Shown one piece after another: positions 34,743 to 43,719 of a stretch of DNA of 64,000 nucleotides. The stretch comes from Streptomyces sp. NBC_01304 (GTDB lineage Bacteria > Actinomycetota > Actinomycetes > Streptomycetales > Streptomycetaceae), in contig NZ_CP109055.1 of assembly GCF_035975855.1 (NCBI RefSeq), positions 7,502,001 through 7,566,000 on the forward strand. Direction: 5' to 3'. Each line of letters opens with the position of its first letter. Position 1 is the stretch's first letter. A program made the position numbers and the translations under genes. Under the pieces are notes generated by a model, which was not told where the DNA came from, did not search any database, and worked only from the letters and a program-made list of their open reading frames with translations.

Positions 34743-34918
34743 GGGACAGGTCCGTAACGTCGGCCCCGCGCCACCTACAGCGTAGGTGAGCCTGTCACCC
34801 GCTTCCCGATCTCAGGGGCTGTGACCCGAGCAATGTGCAGGTTCTCCTGATCGGGCCCACCCGCATGAGGGCCCGCCGCTACCCTCCGCTTGTCGGCCAG
34901 TTGCGGGAGGGCGAGAGC

Positions 34919-36358
34919 ATGGTCCAGCAGACATGGAGCAGCGATCGCAGACTGACGGCGATCAGCAGAGCAAGTCTCTCGGTCCCTGCGCGGCAGGCCA
35001 TAGTCGACAAGCAGGTCCTGCCCGGCCTCGCCGTTCTTGACTACGGCTGTGGCCGTGGCGGCGATGTACGCGCGCTCCAGCAACTGGATTGCCAAGTAAC
35101 CGGCTGGGACCCGTTCTACCAAGCCGACACCAGGTTGGAGCCGGCTGACGTCGTCCTCCTCACCTACGTCCTCAACGTCATCGAAGACCCACAAGAGCGA
35201 CGCAAGACCCTGCAGGATGCGTGGGACCTCGCCGGAACAGTCCTCATCGCCTCTGCACGACTGACGTGGGAAAGGTCGAAGGTCAGGGGAGAGGCATTCG
35301 GTGACGGCCTGCTCACCAGCCGACAGACCTTCCAACACCTCTTCGGAGCAAGCGAGCTCCGCACCTACGTCGAGGAGGTGACCGGCGTACGGACAGTCTC
35401 CGCAGCACCAGGCATCGTCTACGCCTTCAAGGACGAGAGAGCGCGGCTCAGTTACCTTGCTCGACGGATCGTTCCGGATGCCGAGTGGCTTGCATCCGAG
35501 GACACGACCTCAGCGATCGCAGCAGTAGTTGATCACGTCGAACGCCGCGGGCGGCTGCCCCGGATGGAAGAAGTTCCCCAGCCCATGGCTGAGCTCCTCG
35601 GCCACCTACGCCCCAACGAGGTACGACGGCTCGTACGCGACTCTGCCGACGTCGGCAGAGTTGAAGAAGGTGGGAAGCGAACCACCCTCAACACGCTGCT
35701 CTTCCTCGCCGTCGAACTCTTCAACGGCCGCGGCCCCTTCAGTAGCCTCCCGCTCAGTGTCCAACTCGACGTCCGCGCGTTCTTCTCCTCCTACAAGGAA
35801 GCCTGCCAGCGATCCGACCGGCTTCTGCTCAAGCTGCGTGACGACACGTACATTCGCGGAGCAATGAATGCCTCCGCCGTCGGGAAGCTGACCCCGACCG
35901 CCCTCTACGTCCACCAGCGAGCAATCGACCGGATTCCCACAGTGCTACGCCTCTACGAGCACTGCGCCTCGATCGCCGCCGGCCGTCCGCAGGAATGGAC
36001 CTTGGCCAAACTCCGCCACCAGGGCCGTGGAGTGAGCTGGCTGCACTACCCGGACTTTGACACTGACCCGCACCCGCGGACGCTGTCCTCCTATCACGTG
36101 GAATTGAAGACGCTGGAGACGTCCTTCACCTCGTACGCAGAGTCCCTGAACCGACCCCTACTCCATCGGAAGCACGAATTTCTGGCCGAAGACGACCCAG
36201 ACGTCGAGCGGTACAAGAGGCTGACGGCGTCAGAGGTGAGGGCGGGCCTCTATGAGCACCCTCACCTCATCGGGACGGAGGATGGCTGGGAGAAGGAACT
36301 CGTTCGTTGCGGCCGGGCCCTTCGCGGACATCGGCTAGTACGCCGCACGGCAGGATGA
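34919..36358 (+). CDS. DNA phosphorothioation-associated putative methyltransferase
   Basis: A 479-residue protein from ATG 34919, preceded by GGGAGGG. The N-terminal Rossmann segment LDYGCGRGGDVRAL (~residues 40-53) binds S-adenosylmethionine, and a later VLLTYVLNVIED resembles a methyltransferase core. The long C-terminal half (e.g. FFSSYKEACQRSDRLLLKL, WLHYPDFDTDPHPRTLSS) is diagnostic of a family that accompanies dnd clusters. Its precise target is not established. It is the first gene of the island and converges with dndA, with only 4 nt between the stop codons. Confidence 0.86.
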   Translation: MVQQTWSSDRRLTAISRASLSVPARQAIVDKQVLPGLAVLDYGCGRGGDVRALQQLDCQVTGWDPFYQADTRLEPADVVLLTYVLNVIEDPQERRKTLQDAWDLAGTVLIASARLTWERSKVRGEAFGDGLLTSRQTFQHLFGASELRTYVEEVTGVRTVSAAPGIVYAFKDERARLSYLARRIVPDAEWLASEDTTSAIAAVVDHVERRGRLPRMEEVPQPMAELLGHLRPNEVRRLVRDSADVGRVEEGGKRTTLNTLLFLAVELFNGRGPFSSLPLSVQLDVRAFFSSYKEACQRSDRLLLKLRDDTYIRGAMNASAVGKLTPTALYVHQRAIDRIPTVLRLYEHCASIAAGRPQEWTLAKLRHQGRGVSWLHYPDFDTDPHPRTLSSYHVELKTLETSFTSYAESLNRPLLHRKHEFLAEDDPDVERYKRLTASEVRAGLYEHPHLIGTEDGWEKELVRCGRALRGHRLVRRTAG

Positions 36359-36362
36359 GCGA

Positions 36363-37505
36363 TCAGACCGAATCCGGCTGCAATGTCGCGATCAGGTTCG
36401 CCAGCTCCTCGACATCCAGGTCAGCTGCTTGGCTCGGGAACCAGGACATGCGGAGCCCGTTCTCTGCCGCGTCTTCGGGCAGACCCATGGCGGTCAGTAC
36501 GTGGCTGGGGGTGTACGAGGCGCTCGTGCACGCGGAGCCCGTAGCGACGGCTACGTGGTGGTTCAACTGGACAATGAGTGCCTCGGCATCAACGCCGTCA
36601 AAGGACAGGTTCAGGATGTGGGGGACAGTGTGGTCCTGATCGCCATTGATCTGGAATCGGGTCTTAGCGAGGGCAGCCAGGAGCCGGGAGCGGAGATCCG
36701 CTGCGTCCTTGCTCCACTTTCTGTGTTCCTTCTGGAAGATCTTCGCGGCCTCGGCCAGTCCCATGATCAGCGGTACAGGCAGTGTTCCGGGGCGTAGCTT
36801 CCGCTCCTGACCGCCACCGAACATGATCGGCTGCAGTGGCAGCCTGCCTGAGCTCCGACGGCGGGTGACCAGCATCCCGACGCCCTTCGGTGCGCCGATC
36901 TTGTGACCACTGATGCTGATCATGTCGATCGGAGCGGTCAGGTCCTCAGGTACCTTCCCGTATCCCTGTGCGGCATCCACATGCAGGTATGTCGGGGTCT
37001 CACGCAGCAGCCCAGCGAGCTCGGCCACTGGCTGGACGACACCCGTCTCGTTGTTCACGTGCATCAGAGAGACGAGGAGCGTGTCAGGGCGTAGCCGCTC
37101 CATCACTGCCTCGACCGAGACCCTGCCTGATACGCCAGGCTTGATGAAGTCGACTTCGAAGCCACGTGACTGCAGGTGCTCCAGGGGCTCGATCACCGCC
37201 TTGTGCTCGATCGCCGACGTGATGATGTGACGCCGACCACTCTGCTCGCCGTGGGGTGCAAGACCCAGCAACGCGATGTTGTTGCTCTCAGTGGCGCCAC
37301 TGGTAAAGATCAACTCGTCCGGTTCGGCGCCGACAGTGCTGGCGAGATAGTCGCGCGCTTGCTGCACTGCACGCTTCGCTCGGGTCCCGTAGTCGTGCGT
37401 CCGTGACCCGGCGTTCCCGAAGTCCTCGGTCATCCAGTGCAGCACCACTTCGGCCACGCGCGGGTCCACACGCGTTGTAGCCGCAGCATCGAGATACGTC
37501 ACCAC
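36363..37505 (-). CDS. dndA: Cysteine desulfurase DndA
   Basis: A ~380-residue NifS-like PLP enzyme. Key points are the N-terminal YLDAAATT, the Lys segment SGHKIGAPKGVG (Schiff base) and the catalytic Cys in ATGSACTSASYTPSHVL. It removes sulfur from L-cysteine and hands it to DndC for the DNA backbone. The start lies among tandem GTG codons at 37517-37502; GTG 37505 follows GGTGGGG. Unlike the other dnd genes it is on the minus strand, divergent from dndB. The shared 77-nt intergenic region carries a perfect palindrome at 37546-37567. Confidence 0.93.
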   Translation of the reverse strand: MVTYLDAAATTRVDPRVAEVVLHWMTEDFGNAGSRTHDYGTRAKRAVQQARDYLASTVGAEPDELIFTSGATESNNIALLGLAPHGEQSGRRHIITSAIEHKAVIEPLEHLQSRGFEVDFIKPGVSGRVSVEAVMERLRPDTLLVSLMHVNNETGVVQPVAELAGLLRETPTYLHVDAAQGYGKVPEDLTAPIDMISISGHKIGAPKGVGMLVTRRRSSGRLPLQPIMFGGGQERKLRPGTLPVPLIMGLAEAAKIFQKEHRKWSKDAADLRSRLLAALAKTRFQINGDQDHTVPHILNLSFDGVDAEALIVQLNHHVAVATGSACTSASYTPSHVLTAMGLPEDAAENGLRMSWFPSQAADLDVEELANLIATLQPDSV

Positions 37506-37545
37506 TAGCCCCACCACACCTTTGAGCGTTAATCCAGCACGTTCT

Positions 37546-37567
37546 GTACGTCTTATCTCTGACGTAC
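37546..37567. promoter_or_regulatory. Palindromic operator between dndA and dndB
   Basis: GTACGTC (37546-37552) and GACGTAC (37561-37567) form a perfect 7-bp inverted repeat around the AT-rich spacer TTATCTCT. It lies in the divergent promoter region, 15 nt upstream of the dndB GTG and about 40 nt upstream of the dndA start. DndB-type proteins are known to repress dnd transcription in other hosts, so DndB autoregulation is a reasonable expectation but is not shown here. Confidence 0.65.
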
Positions 37568-37582
37568 GATAGCGTTACGCGA

Positions 37583-38713
37583 GTGGGATCACCGTCATCT
37601 TCGCAGCTTGTCGACACCGCTACCTCCGCCGGCTTTGACTACATCTTTCCAGCCATCCGGGGCGTTCAGGCGGGTCGCGAGTTCTACGTGTCCATGTGCC
37701 CGCTGCGGCTCATCCCGAAGATCTTCCTCTTCGATGAGGACGAGCTGGCGCCAGAGGTTCGCGCCCAACGTGTCTTGAACAAGGGGCGACTTCCAGCCCT
37801 CACCCGCTACATCGTCGAGAACCCAGACGACTACGTCTTCAGCGCCCTCACTGCATCTGTCGATGGCGAGATGTACTTCGAGAGCATCGCCGACACTGGC
37901 ATGGGCATGCGTGCTGGCCAGATCCGCATCCCCATGGCTGCCCGCTTCCTGATCAACGACGGGCAACATCGACGGGCAGCCATCGAAGAGGCCCTGAAGG
38001 AGAACCCCGACCTCGGAGAGGAGACGATCGCCGTCGTCTTCTTCCACGACGCAGGGCTGGCTCGCTGCCAGCAGATGTTCGCCGACCTCAACCGGCACGC
38101 AGTACGCCCACCCCGTTCCATTGGCGTCCTGTATGACCATCGAGACGACCTGGCGATCATGGCCCGACTCCTGGCGATGAAGTCCCCTGTCTTCAAAGGG
38201 CACGTCGAGATGGAGAGCAGCACCCTTGCTCAACGATCCCGCAAGCTGTTCACCCTGAGTGCCGTCTACTCCGCCACCCAGTCCCTCCTGCAAGGGCTGG
38301 AGATCAAGAAGGAGAAGGCGCAGGAGCTGGCAGAGGCATACTGGGAGGCTGTCGACCTTGTGGTCCCAGAGTGGGGGATGGTACGCAAGCGTGAGCTCGC
38401 GGCTCCCGAGGTACGCAAGGACTACATCCACAGCCACGGCATCGCCTTGCACGCACTTGGCCGGATCGGGAACTCGCTCCTGCGGAATTCCGAATCGCCC
38501 CAGGTGTGGCATTCGAAGCTCAAGCTCCTGACTTCGGTTGACTGGTCCCGTATCAACCCAGATTGGGAAGGGCGCGCGCTGATCGGTGGACGTGTGTCGA
38601 AGAGCCACCAGAACCTGACCCTGACTGTGAACTACCTGCGCCGTCACATGAAGCTCCAACTCAGCCCAGAGGAGCAGCGTGTTGAGGACGCATACTCGCG
38701 AGGAGATGCATGA
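37583..38713 (+). CDS. dndB: DndB, DGQHR-domain regulator of phosphorothioation
   Basis: A 376-residue protein carrying the DGQHR signature at residues ~126-130 (LINDGQHRRAAIEEAL), with FADLNRHAVRPPRS further on, typical of DndB. In other systems DndB is dispensable for modification and controls transcription or modification frequency. It starts at GTG 37583 just after the dndA/dndB palindrome. It overlaps dndC by ATGA, so dndB-dndC are translationally coupled. It is one of three DGQHR proteins in the island. Confidence 0.92.
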   Translation: MGSPSSSQLVDTATSAGFDYIFPAIRGVQAGREFYVSMCPLRLIPKIFLFDEDELAPEVRAQRVLNKGRLPALTRYIVENPDDYVFSALTASVDGEMYFESIADTGMGMRAGQIRIPMAARFLINDGQHRRAAIEEALKENPDLGEETIAVVFFHDAGLARCQQMFADLNRHAVRPPRSIGVLYDHRDDLAIMARLLAMKSPVFKGHVEMESSTLAQRSRKLFTLSAVYSATQSLLQGLEIKKEKAQELAEAYWEAVDLVVPEWGMVRKRELAAPEVRKDYIHSHGIALHALGRIGNSLLRNSESPQVWHSKLKLLTSVDWSRINPDWEGRALIGGRVSKSHQNLTLTVNYLRRHMKLQLSPEEQRVEDAYSRGDA

Positions 38714-40203
38714 GCACCCCGAAGCCGTCGGCCCCCTTCCAGGGCAGGGCTCTCGCCGAAGTGGTCAACGAGCTCACGGAAGAGATCCGTGAGCTCTATA
38801 CGGCTGACGAGGTGCCTTGGGTCATCGGCTACAGCGGAGGCAAAGACTCCACTGCTGTACTCCAACTCGTTTGGCTTGCCCTTCAGGGGCTGACTGATGA
38901 ACAGCGCACCAAGCCCGTGCACGTCATCAGTACGGACACACTGGTCGAAAATCCGGTGGTGGCCGCCTGGGTCTCCCAGTCCCTCGACACGATGGGGAAG
39001 GCAGCGAAGGAGCAAGGGCTGCCGATTGAGCCGCACCGCCTGATCCCTGAGGTGAAGGACACCTTCTGGGTCAACCTCATTGGCAAGGGCTACCCAGCTC
39101 CCCGCCCCAAGTTCCGGTGGTGCACGGAACGATTGAAGATCAAGCCGTCCAACGCGTTCATTCGTCGAGTCGTGCGCCGGCACGGTGAGGCGATCCTCGT
39201 CCTCGGCATTCGAAAGACCGAGAGTCAGGCTCGTGCCCGCGCCATGGCGAAGCACGAGAAGCGCCGTGTGCGTGACCGGCTCTCTCCCAACGGCAATCTG
39301 CCGAACTCCCTCGTCTACAGCCCTATCGAAGCGTGGGGTACAGAAGAGGTCTGGATGTTCTTGATGCAGTACTCCAACGCGTGGGGGCATCGGAACAAGG
39401 ATCTGCTGACCATGTACCAGGGCGCCTCCGAGGACTCGGAGTGCCCCTTGGTAGTGGACGACACCACGCCTTCCTGTGGCGACAGTCGCTTTGGATGCTG
39501 GACTTGCACCCTTGTGGACAAGGACAAGTCGATGACTGCCATGATCCGCAACGATGAGGAGAAGGAGTGGATGCGTCCCCTCCTGGAACTCCGAAATCTG
39601 CTGGACGACGTGTCGACAGAGAAGGAGGACCGCGACTTCCGGCGGATGAACGGCAACGTTCAACTCTTCCACGACGGAGTTATTCAGGGCCCATACACGC
39701 AGGAAGCACGTCAGAAGTGGCTGACGAAGCTTCTGAACGCTCAGACCCGCGTGAGGCAGACCGCACCGGAGAGCGTCAAGGGTATCGAGCTGATCTCGGA
39801 GGCAGAGCTGCATGAGATCCGCCGCATCTGGGTGTTCGACAAGCATGAAGTCGAAGACACGCTGCCGGCGATCTATGAGGCAGAGACGAGCGAGAAGTTT
39901 CCCGGACGACCTCTTGACGAGCAACTGGTGCTCGGGGCGGAGGAGATCGACCTCCTCAAGGAAGTGTGCGACGGCGACGATATCCACTTCACGATGACGC
40001 GTGAACTCCTCGCAGTCGAGCGGAAGCACCGGACCATGACGCGCCGCTCTGGGCTCTTCAAGGAACTGGAGAAGACGGTTAAGAAGGGGTTCTACGAAAA
40101 CGAAGACGACGCCCTTCAGTTCGCGAAGCGTAAGCAGGAGATCCGAGACACCGCCCCGACCTACGTGACGCTGGACGAAGAGACCACCGATGCTCCTTCA
40201 TAA
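38710..40203 (+). CDS. dndC: DndC, PP-loop/iron-sulfur DNA sulfur modification protein
   Basis: A 497-residue protein with the PP-loop ATP pyrophosphatase motif GYSGGKDST at ~40-48, as in PAPS reductases. Cysteines at FRWCTERLK and in the cluster SECPL, SCGDSRFGCWTC are the iron-sulfur ligands expected of DndC. DndC activates DNA and mediates sulfur transfer to the non-bridging oxygen. It starts at ATG 38710 within the dndB stop (ATGA) and overlaps dndD by 14 nt. Confidence 0.94.
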   Translation: MSTPKPSAPFQGRALAEVVNELTEEIRELYTADEVPWVIGYSGGKDSTAVLQLVWLALQGLTDEQRTKPVHVISTDTLVENPVVAAWVSQSLDTMGKAAKEQGLPIEPHRLIPEVKDTFWVNLIGKGYPAPRPKFRWCTERLKIKPSNAFIRRVVRRHGEAILVLGIRKTESQARARAMAKHEKRRVRDRLSPNGNLPNSLVYSPIEAWGTEEVWMFLMQYSNAWGHRNKDLLTMYQGASEDSECPLVVDDTTPSCGDSRFGCWTCTLVDKDKSMTAMIRNDEEKEWMRPLLELRNLLDDVSTEKEDRDFRRMNGNVQLFHDGVIQGPYTQEARQKWLTKLLNAQTRVRQTAPESVKGIELISEAELHEIRRIWVFDKHEVEDTLPAIYEAETSEKFPGRPLDEQLVLGAEEIDLLKEVCDGDDIHFTMTRELLAVERKHRTMTRRSGLFKELEKTVKKGFYENEDDALQFAKRKQEIRDTAPTYVTLDEETTDAPS

Positions 40204-42181
40204 CATTGCACTTCATGACTTTGGCGCCTACCGCGGCAAGCAGTCCCTCGACCTGAGCGTTAAGCCCGGGAGGCCGATCGTCTTGATCGGAGGCCTCAAC
40301 GGGTGCGGCAAGACAACCTTGCTGGATGCCATCCAGTTGGTGCTGTACGGCCATCGGGCAAGGTGTAGCGGACGCGGGAATCGCTCCTACGACGCCTACC
40401 TACGCGAGAGCATCAACCGCAAGGCGAACGCAGCTGAGGGCGCGGAGATCGCCCTGGAGTTTTCCGTCGTTGTGGATGCTCAGGAGCGGCACTACCGGGT
40501 TGTCCGCAGTTGGCACATCAGTGGTAAGCAGCTCAAAGAATTCCTGAACGTCATCGTCGATGGCCAGTATGACCGGATCCTCAGTGAGGGCTGGGCTGAC
40601 CACGTAGAAGACATCCTTCCGCTCGAAGTAGCCTCGCTGTTCTTCTTTGATGGCGAAAAGATTGAGTCGCTCGCAGACCCTGAGCGGGCAGCTAGCGTCA
40701 TCGAATCTGCTGTTCACTCGCTACTTGGCGTGAGCACAGTGGAGCAGCTGCGAACAGATCTTGTCGCGCTAGTACGACGACAGCGGCTTTCCAGCGAGGA
40801 CCAGGCCGTCCTCGACCAGATCCGCGCCCAGGAAGCCGAGCACGAAGCGGCTAGGCAGGAAATCGCGGACCGGAAGCAAACCTTGGGCAGTGTCCGGTCC
40901 CGGTGTGATCGGCTGCAGGTGCAACTCGACAAGGTAGAGAAGGCATTCGAGCGCGCTGGCGGAAAGCTCTTTGAGCGCCAGAAGGAACTCGAGAGCAATC
41001 GGAAAGCAATTGATGAGCGTCTGGCAGCCCAGCGTGCTGCCCTGCGGTCCCTTGCTGCAGGACCGTTGCCTCTTCTGATGCTTCCGCAGCAGTTGGCCAA
41101 GCTCCGCGAGCAGGCCGGCCGCGAGAAGGATGCTGACGATGCCACGCGGGTCGTAGGCGTCCTGGAGGATCGCGATGCGTGGCTTCTCGACCACCTTCCT
41201 GCGTCTGTGACGGCTGCCGCACGCACGGCATTGAAGAAGAAGCTGGCATCGGATCGTCAGAAGCGCGAGAGCGCAGCGGAACTCAAGCAGAGCCTCGACC
41301 TTCCGAGTGACGCGCTTGAGCAGCTTTCGGCTCTCGATGAAGCACTCTCCCGGGATGCATCCCGAGCTCGCGAGCTCCTCAAGGAGTCCGCGGACACGAC
41401 TGACCGTCTCGACGACGCCGATCGTCTCTTGGCTGGTGTCCCGGACAAGAAGCTGATCAAGGATCTTGTTGAGGAGCGCAACGAAGCGATTGACGCCCTC
41501 GCCGTTGAGAAGGACAAACTCCGGCGTGGCGAAGAGCAGTTGGAGGAGCTCAAGACCCGACACGCTCGAATCGGTGCCGACCTGGAGCGAGCGCAGCAGA
41601 AGCGGGTCAAGACGCTCATTGAGATCGAGGAGCTCGAGCGAATCGTCACGTTCGCTGGGAAGGCACGAGACACGCTGGAGAAGTTCGGCGAGGCTCTGCT
41701 GCGGCGCCACATCAGCCGTCTCGAAGTCGCTGTCCTCCAAAGCTTCAAGACGTTGATGCGCAAGAGCGGCCTCATCCACGATCTGCGGATCGACACCGCC
41801 AAGTCCAACCTCACCCTCGCGGACGCTGACGGGGAACCCGTCGACCCCGGACGGCTCAGCGCGGGCGAACGGCAGCTACTTGCCATCTCGCTGCTCTGGG
41901 GCCTGGCCAAGGTTGCCGGGAACAAGCTGCCCAGTGTGATCGACACGCCTCTGGGACGCCTCGACAGCCAACACCGTCAGCACCTGGTCGACCGCTACTT
42001 CCCGAACGCTGGTCGGCAGGTACTCCTGCTGTCCACAGATGAGGAGATCGACGAGAATCTCCTCAGCCGTCTGAAGCCATCCCTCGCACACACCTACACC
42101 CTTGTTCACGACGACACGTCGTTCACCACCACCGTCGAGGCTGGGTACTGGTGGACAGCAGGAGCCCCGCATGTCGCTTGA
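40190..42181 (+). CDS. dndD: DndD, SMC-like ATPase of phosphorothioation
   Basis: A 663-residue SMC/Rad50-like ATPase. Walker A is GGLNGCGKTTLLDAIQLVLY at ~34-53. A long coiled-coil region of Glu/Lys/Ala-rich helices spans about 220-520. The C-terminal signature and Walker B are LSAGERQLLAISLLW and PSVIDTPLGRLDS. It works with DndC and DndE, probably providing strand manipulation or nicking energy. It overlaps dndC by 14 nt and dndE by 11 nt. Confidence 0.93.
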   Translation: MLLHNIALHDFGAYRGKQSLDLSVKPGRPIVLIGGLNGCGKTTLLDAIQLVLYGHRARCSGRGNRSYDAYLRESINRKANAAEGAEIALEFSVVVDAQERHYRVVRSWHISGKQLKEFLNVIVDGQYDRILSEGWADHVEDILPLEVASLFFFDGEKIESLADPERAASVIESAVHSLLGVSTVEQLRTDLVALVRRQRLSSEDQAVLDQIRAQEAEHEAARQEIADRKQTLGSVRSRCDRLQVQLDKVEKAFERAGGKLFERQKELESNRKAIDERLAAQRAALRSLAAGPLPLLMLPQQLAKLREQAGREKDADDATRVVGVLEDRDAWLLDHLPASVTAAARTALKKKLASDRQKRESAAELKQSLDLPSDALEQLSALDEALSRDASRARELLKESADTTDRLDDADRLLAGVPDKKLIKDLVEERNEAIDALAVEKDKLRRGEEQLEELKTRHARIGADLERAQQKRVKTLIEIEELERIVTFAGKARDTLEKFGEALLRRHISRLEVAVLQSFKTLMRKSGLIHDLRIDTAKSNLTLADADGEPVDPGRLSAGERQLLAISLLWGLAKVAGNKLPSVIDTPLGRLDSQHRQHLVDRYFPNAGRQVLLLSTDEEIDENLLSRLKPSLAHTYTLVHDDTSFTTTVEAGYWWTAGAPHVA

Positions 42182-42548
42182 GACAGTTCGCCTCTCGCAG
42201 ACGGCGAAGGACCAACTCGTCTGGTTGAAGCGCAACACCGGCATGACTCAGTGGAACGACCTGTGCAGGTGGGCTCTGGCGCTGTCACTTCGAGACTCGT
42301 CCACGCCCTTGGTAAAGGAAGTCGTGACCGACTCCAACGTCGAGATGACCTGGAAGACGTTCACTCACCCGTACGGAGATATCTACCTCGCCCTGCTCAA
42401 GCAGCGATGCCTCATGGACGGTGAAGAGCTGTCGGACGAAGCCATCGCGCGGACGCTGACGGTGCATCTGCACCGTGGTATCGGCTACCTGCACGGTCGT
42501 CCCGACCTTCGGTCCGTCGAACAGCTCGTCTCCACCGCCACGGGATAG
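42171..42548 (+). CDS. dndE: DndE, DNA-binding phosphorothioation protein
   Basis: A 125-residue protein from ATG 42171, six bases after GGAG. MSLETVRLSQTAKDQLVWLK and TGMTQWNDLCRWAL match DndE, a tetrameric nicked-DNA-binding protein of about this size. It completes the DndA-E set. The gene is followed after 17 nt by a strong terminator at 42566-42593, which ends the dndBCDE transcript. Confidence 0.9.
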   Translation: MSLETVRLSQTAKDQLVWLKRNTGMTQWNDLCRWALALSLRDSSTPLVKEVVTDSNVEMTWKTFTHPYGDIYLALLKQRCLMDGEELSDEAIARTLTVHLHRGIGYLHGRPDLRSVEQLVSTATG

Positions 42549-42565
42549 CGCCTGGTTGATGGATG

Positions 42566-42593
42566 GCCCGCCCCGCCTGCAGGCGGGGCGGGC
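42566..42593 (+). terminator. Terminator after dndE
   Basis: A perfect 12-bp stem, GCCCGCCCCGCC (42566-42577) with GGCGGGGCGGGC (42582-42593), around TGCA, followed by TTCTG. It separates the modification operon from the downstream restriction-like genes, implying independent expression of the two halves. Confidence 0.8.
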
Positions 42594-42844
42594 TTCTGCA
42601 CGTCGGTATGGGTGAGGCCAACGCTGCGCAGTGTTGGCAAATTTTCCCAGCAACCGCCTGCAACATCAGGCCCAGTTGGCCGACCTATCTATGTGAGGGC
42701 AGCCGGGCGCCTGACAGATTCAGCAGTTTCGCCACGCCTGTCAGTGGCGTCCAGTAGCCTCGCAGGACAACTGAATGAGCACCGCTTCAACACACGGACG
42801 CGAGCCACCGTATGGGGTTCGCCACCAGACACTCTGGAGCGATC

Positions 42845-43315
42845 ATGATCAGCCACCCCGTCGAGGGGGCTATTGCCGCGCTGCAAGAGAGCGCGCTCCG
42901 CACCTTCGACAGCTATCAACTCGACAGGATCGACCGAGCCCTCGACGAGCTTCTGCGCAACCCCTCTGATGAATCGACGCCGGCGGAGTACCGCGTTCGG
43001 TCAGCCATGGGACACGCATACGAGGTACTCGAGCGCCGCAAGACCATCACACCTCTCGTCTCCCTCTGCGCAGAGCACACCGATCAGGGTGTGCTCGACT
43101 GGGACTATTCGCTGATCGAGATCAACGAATGGCTGTGCAGCGAACCCGGAATCTCCCTGGAGCAGCGAGCTCTGCTCCAGGCGCTCGCACGTGGCGAGGA
43201 CGCCACGACCCTCGCGCAGCGTGAGGGGCTTCCTGTAGCTCGAGTACGAGAACGGATCAGCCGCGCCCGCAGAGCAGGCCGTCAGCTCTGGAAGACGTCG
43301 GTGCTGGCTGCATGA
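42845..43315 (+). CDS. Small HTH protein with sigma-region-4-like domain
   Basis: A 156-residue protein from ATG 42845, preceded by GGAG at 5 nt. The C-terminal ~50 residues (SLEQRALLQALARGEDATTL, then REGLPVARVRERISRARR) have the form of a sigma-factor region 4 helix-turn-helix. No region 2 is seen, so it is not a complete sigma factor. The N-terminal ~100 residues are helical and unrecognised. It overlaps the GIY-YIG gene by ATGA and heads the operon after the dndE terminator. A regulator of this operon is the likely role. Confidence 0.6.
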   Translation: MISHPVEGAIAALQESALRTFDSYQLDRIDRALDELLRNPSDESTPAEYRVRSAMGHAYEVLERRKTITPLVSLCAEHTDQGVLDWDYSLIEINEWLCSEPGISLEQRALLQALARGEDATTLAQREGLPVARVRERISRARRAGRQLWKTSVLAA

Positions 43316-43719
43316 AACCGAGACTCATCGGTCTGCGCCCATGGCTTGTACGCGCACTCATTCCGCCGCAGCACATTGGTACGTACGTGCTCTACACGGC
43401 GGATGGCGTCCCGAGCTACATCGGCCGCAGCGATACAGACCTCAGGCGACGGCTTCTCCGGCACTGTACAAACCGGCGAGGCACGTACTTCACCTACGAC
43501 GTCCACCACAGCGCCCTGAACGCCTTCGAGGTGGAATGCGCCCTGTTCCACACGCTGGCGCCCGCGATCACCAATCGCATACACCCGGACCGCCCCGCCC
43601 ACCAAAAGGTCTGCTGCGTGTACTGCCGTGCCACGCAGCGCACCGTGCGTCGCCATCGCCTTGCACCCCAGGCACCAAAGACCGATCCATCTAAACGCCC
43701 GAGTGAGGACCTCCGATGA
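43312..43719 (+). CDS. GIY-YIG nuclease
   Basis: A 135-residue protein with a GIY-YIG domain: GTYVLYTADGVPSYIGRS carries the two tyrosine motifs, the Arg helix is DLRRRLLRH, and the catalytic Glu is probably in ALNAFEVECALFH. A C-terminal CCVYC and basic tail follow. GIY-YIG domains cut DNA in a metal-dependent way. It is coupled by ATGA to both the HTH gene and the GHKL ATPase gene, so it probably acts with the ATPase. This arrangement next to dndA-E suggests restriction of DNA without phosphorothioate, which is inference. Confidence 0.78.
   Translation: MKPRLIGLRPWLVRALIPPQHIGTYVLYTADGVPSYIGRSDTDLRRRLLRHCTNRRGTYFTYDVHHSALNAFEVECALFHTLAPAITNRIHPDRPAHQKVCCVYCRATQRTVRRHRLAPQAPKTDPSKRPSEDLR

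Noticed and set aside
34743..34918. Attachment-site repeat at the left island edge
   Set aside because: Only a short CACCTAC/GTAGGTG hairpin (34771-34787) is present; no matching direct repeat was found at the right edge (52139-52155).
38644..40029. 461-codon minus-strand frame opposite dndC
   Set aside because: Antisense shadow of dndC, which has PP-loop and iron-sulfur cysteines.
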